A DNA stretch of 20,544 nt, taken from positions 1-20,544 of IMG/VR virus record IMGVR_UViG_3300046002_002981. The stretch is one strand, 5' to 3'. How positions within the stretch are numbered: the stretch's first letter is position 1; each line of letters opens with the position of its first letter. The notes beneath the pieces were generated by a model. It was not told the origin of the DNA, ran no database searches, and saw only the letters and a program-made list of their open reading frames with translations. Shown here in pieces: positions 18,885 through 20,544 of this stretch. This stretch comes from a virus. A program made the translations under genes and the position numbers.

Positions 18885-20544
18885 TTAGTTTAACTTAGCT
18901 TTTAATTCCCTTATCTCTTGCTGTAATTGAGCAATCAATATAGTGTGTACATCTAAATATTTAACTGAGGTTACATCCCTGTCTGTTAGTTCAGGCATTA
19001 ATGAATGTATCTGCTCTGCAGAATAACCATATCTTACATCTTTATTTTTATCTGTTTTACGTATATATTGTATAACATCTAAATTAAGATTAGTTGATGG
19101 ATTTGTTTTAAGTATATTTTTTCCTGCAACGCTTGAACTTTCAAAGAATGCTGAGGCAGTTACACTGCTACTAAATGAAGCAGATGTTCCTCCTAGAGCA
19201 CCAGTTAATGTTCCACCACTTAATGGTAAATATCCACTAAGAGCAGCTGATGTTATAAATCCTGCAGGATTTGAAGAATCATATGGAGTGTATCCAAGAG
19301 CACTTGTAACTTGTCCAGATGTAAGTGTTAAAGTTCCTCCTAACGTTAATGATCCAGATGTACTTACTGAACCTGAAAGTGTAATTCCACTAACAGTGCC
19401 TGTTCCAGATACAGATGTAACTGTACCAACATTCCAAGTTCTATCTGCAGAAAGTGTTTGAGCATTTCCATTTATTGTAAGAGTTCTTGATGTAGGTACA
19501 CCACCTAGTCCTGTTAATGTGTAATTAGGAACATTTAATACATTACTTAATAATGTAGCAGCTCCACTATTTCCAGTGGTAGTTAAACTTCCTAATAGCC
19601 CACTTGTACCTGATGTACCTGAAGTACCAACAGCTCCTGAAACTCCTGATGTACCACTTGTACCTGATGTACCAGTGGCTCCTGGTGTACCAGTGGCTCC
19701 ACTTGTACCTGATGTACCACTTGTTCCTGTATTACCATTAACTCCACTAGTTCCACTAGTTCCAGATGTTCCTCTTGTACCTGAAGTACCACTAGTGCCT
19801 GTGGTACCACTAGTACCTGTGGTTCCACTCGTACCTGTTGTACCAGAAGTTCCATTAATACCAGAGGTGCCATTAATACCAGATGTACCACTTGTTCCAT
19901 CTCCTCCAGAAGCACCTGCTAAGTTTACTATCCAAGCTGACTGTGTACCAGATCCCACTGTAGTAGAAGGAGCACCAAATTGTAAAGATCCAGTTCCAGG
20001 ATTGTAAGCAATAACACTAGATTCTTGATAATTACTTATATTATAAGCAATAATTATAGTTTGTGCAACACTATATGCTAATCCTAAATCAACTGTAATT
20101 GTTCCAGCATTTCCTAAAGTGAATGATGTAACTGATGTTGTATAATATTTATCTCCTGATTCACCTGAAGTACCTGTAGTTCCACTACTACCTGATGTAC
20201 CACTAGTACCTGTAGAGCCACTTGTACCACTAGTGCCACTTGTTCCTGTTGTACCAGAAGATCCACTAGAACCACTTGTACCACTTGTTCCACTACTACC
20301 TGATGTTCCTGTTGTACCACTTGTTCCACTACTTCCACTGGTTCCTGATGTACCATTAACTCCTGATGTACCATTGATTCCTGATGTACCATTGATTCCA
20401 GAAGTACCAGAAGTACCTGAAGTGCCAGACGTACCAGCAGTTCCATTATATGAATCAAATGTATTATTAATTTTTATTAAGGCTTCCTCAAGGGAATCCA
20501 TAGGATCAACATCTATATTAGATAAGTATTCTCCATTATATAAT
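18885..20544 (-). CDS. Collagen-like fibre with degenerate S74 C-terminus, 5' end beyond the window
   Basis: The frame is open to the right edge. The 14 codons before the first Met in the window (ATG 20501) encode LYNGEYLSNIDVDP, matching the anchor of the protein at 17374, so the true start lies outside. Counting from that Met: collagen-like run 20-116, exchangeable beta-module 116-201, second run 200-303, then phage-fibre strands GTVTSVSGTGTVSGITLSGS, LGYTPYDSSNPAGFIT and LSGYLPLSGGTLTGAL. The end resembles the S74 chaperone (RYGYSAEQIHSLMPEL, 490-505; coiled coil LIAQLQQEIRELKAKLN). However, the Ser-Asp-x-Arg cleavage motif is absent: KNILKTNPSTN stands there instead. It should trimerise but not self-cleave. 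The gene overlaps nothing and is 1 base from the next. Confidence 0.8.
   Translation of the reverse strand, partial: LYNGEYLSNIDVDPMDSLEEALIKINNTFDSYNGTAGTSGTSGTSGTSGINGTSGINGTSGVNGTSGTSGSSGTSGTTGTSGSSGTSGTSGSSGSSGTTGTSGTSGTSGSTGTSGTSGSSGTTGTSGESGDKYYTTSVTSFTLGNAGTITVDLGLAYSVAQTIIIAYNISNYQESSVIAYNPGTGSLQFGAPSTTVGSGTQSAWIVNLAGASGGDGTSGTSGINGTSGINGTSGTTGTSGTTGTSGTTGTSGTSGTRGTSGTSGTSGVNGNTGTSGTSGTSGATGTPGATGTSGTSGTSGVSGAVGTSGTSGTSGLLGSLTTTGNSGAATLLSNVLNVPNYTLTGLGGVPTSRTLTINGNAQTLSADRTWNVGTVTSVSGTGTVSGITLSGSVSTSGSLTLGGTLTLTSGQVTSALGYTPYDSSNPAGFITSAALSGYLPLSGGTLTGALGGTSASFSSSVTASAFFESSSVAGKNILKTNPSTNLNLDVIQYIRKTDKNKDVRYGYSAEQIHSLMPELTDRDVTSVKYLDVHTILIAQLQQEIRELKAKLN
19593..19904 (-). repeat. Gly-Thr-Ser repeat, second block of fibre 18885-20544
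   Basis: About 34 Gly-X-Y triplets (residues 200-303 from ATG 20501). They include GIN, GTR, GNT, GAT and the only Pro-containing triplet, GTP, so this block is more varied than the others. Confidence 0.88.
20154..20441 (-). repeat. Gly-Thr-Ser repeat, first block of fibre 18885-20544
   Basis: About 32 Gly-X-Y triplets (residues 20-116 from ATG 20501), including three GIN/GVN triplets near the start and several GSS units. Confidence 0.88.

Noticed and set aside
14607-20458. Minus-strand Gln/Val/Leu-rich open frames inside the repeat blocks
   Set aside because: They are shifted-frame readings of the same repeats and break off outside the repeat DNA.
20499-20501. ATG 20501 as the start of the last fibre gene
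   Set aside because: The 14 upstream codons match the anchor module of the protein at 17374, so this Met is internal and the gene starts beyond the window.

Overview
The window looks like part of a tailed-phage (Caudoviricetes) genome, or a prophage, from a Bacteroidota host. The DNA is AT-rich and densely coding, with genes abutting or overlapping by ATGA. Three sites match the Bacteroidota promoter form TTTG/TTG-N19-20-TAnnTTTG, and start codons lack obvious Shine-Dalgarno sequences. No rRNA, tRNA, transposase, integrase or CRISPR array was recognised, and no stretch over 300 bases lacks a gene.

Layout from left to right. (1) 1-965: a minus-strand GT-A-like glycosyltransferase, cut by the left edge. 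(2) 995-2131: a 45-residue mini-protein and a collagen-like fibre with a C1q-like head; both begin with the same N-terminal module. (3) 2221-5183: a compact, translationally coupled minus-strand lysis cassette. In transcription order it encodes a 55-residue one-TM protein, a spanin-like tethered protein, a LydA-like holin, a chemoreceptor-type four-helix-bundle sensor without signalling domain, a small outer-membrane beta-barrel, a two-TM protein, an M15 peptidase endolysin and a 43-residue basic protein. (4) 5302-8745: the only plus-strand gene, a 1147-residue fusion of methyltransferase, GT-A, GT-B and a TibC/Aah-type O-heptosyltransferase with its Cys4 iron finger. It is read from a promoter that overlaps the lysis promoter. 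(5) 8729-20544: a long minus-strand array of tail-fibre and adhesin genes. It has two S74 (endosialidase chaperone) fibres, a third fibre with a degenerate S74 end that runs off the right edge, several proteins made of Gly-Thr-Ser/Thr collagen-like repeats, poly-Thr hinges and small beta-domains, and two tandem paralogous small proteins.

How it may work together. The fibre genes look like a shuffled set of modules: N-terminal anchors, Gly-Thr-Ser repeats, an exchangeable beta-module of about 85 residues, poly-Thr hinges, C-terminal heads and S74 trimerisation chaperones. The repeats are almost purely Gly, Thr and Ser with virtually no Pro, so they would be ideal O-glycosylation targets. The same window carries a fused enzyme whose last domain belongs to a family that O-glycosylates Ser on bacterial autotransporter adhesins. 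The most interesting reading is a phage that glycosylates its own collagen-like fibres. This is inference; the domain assignments and the repeats are read directly from the sequence.
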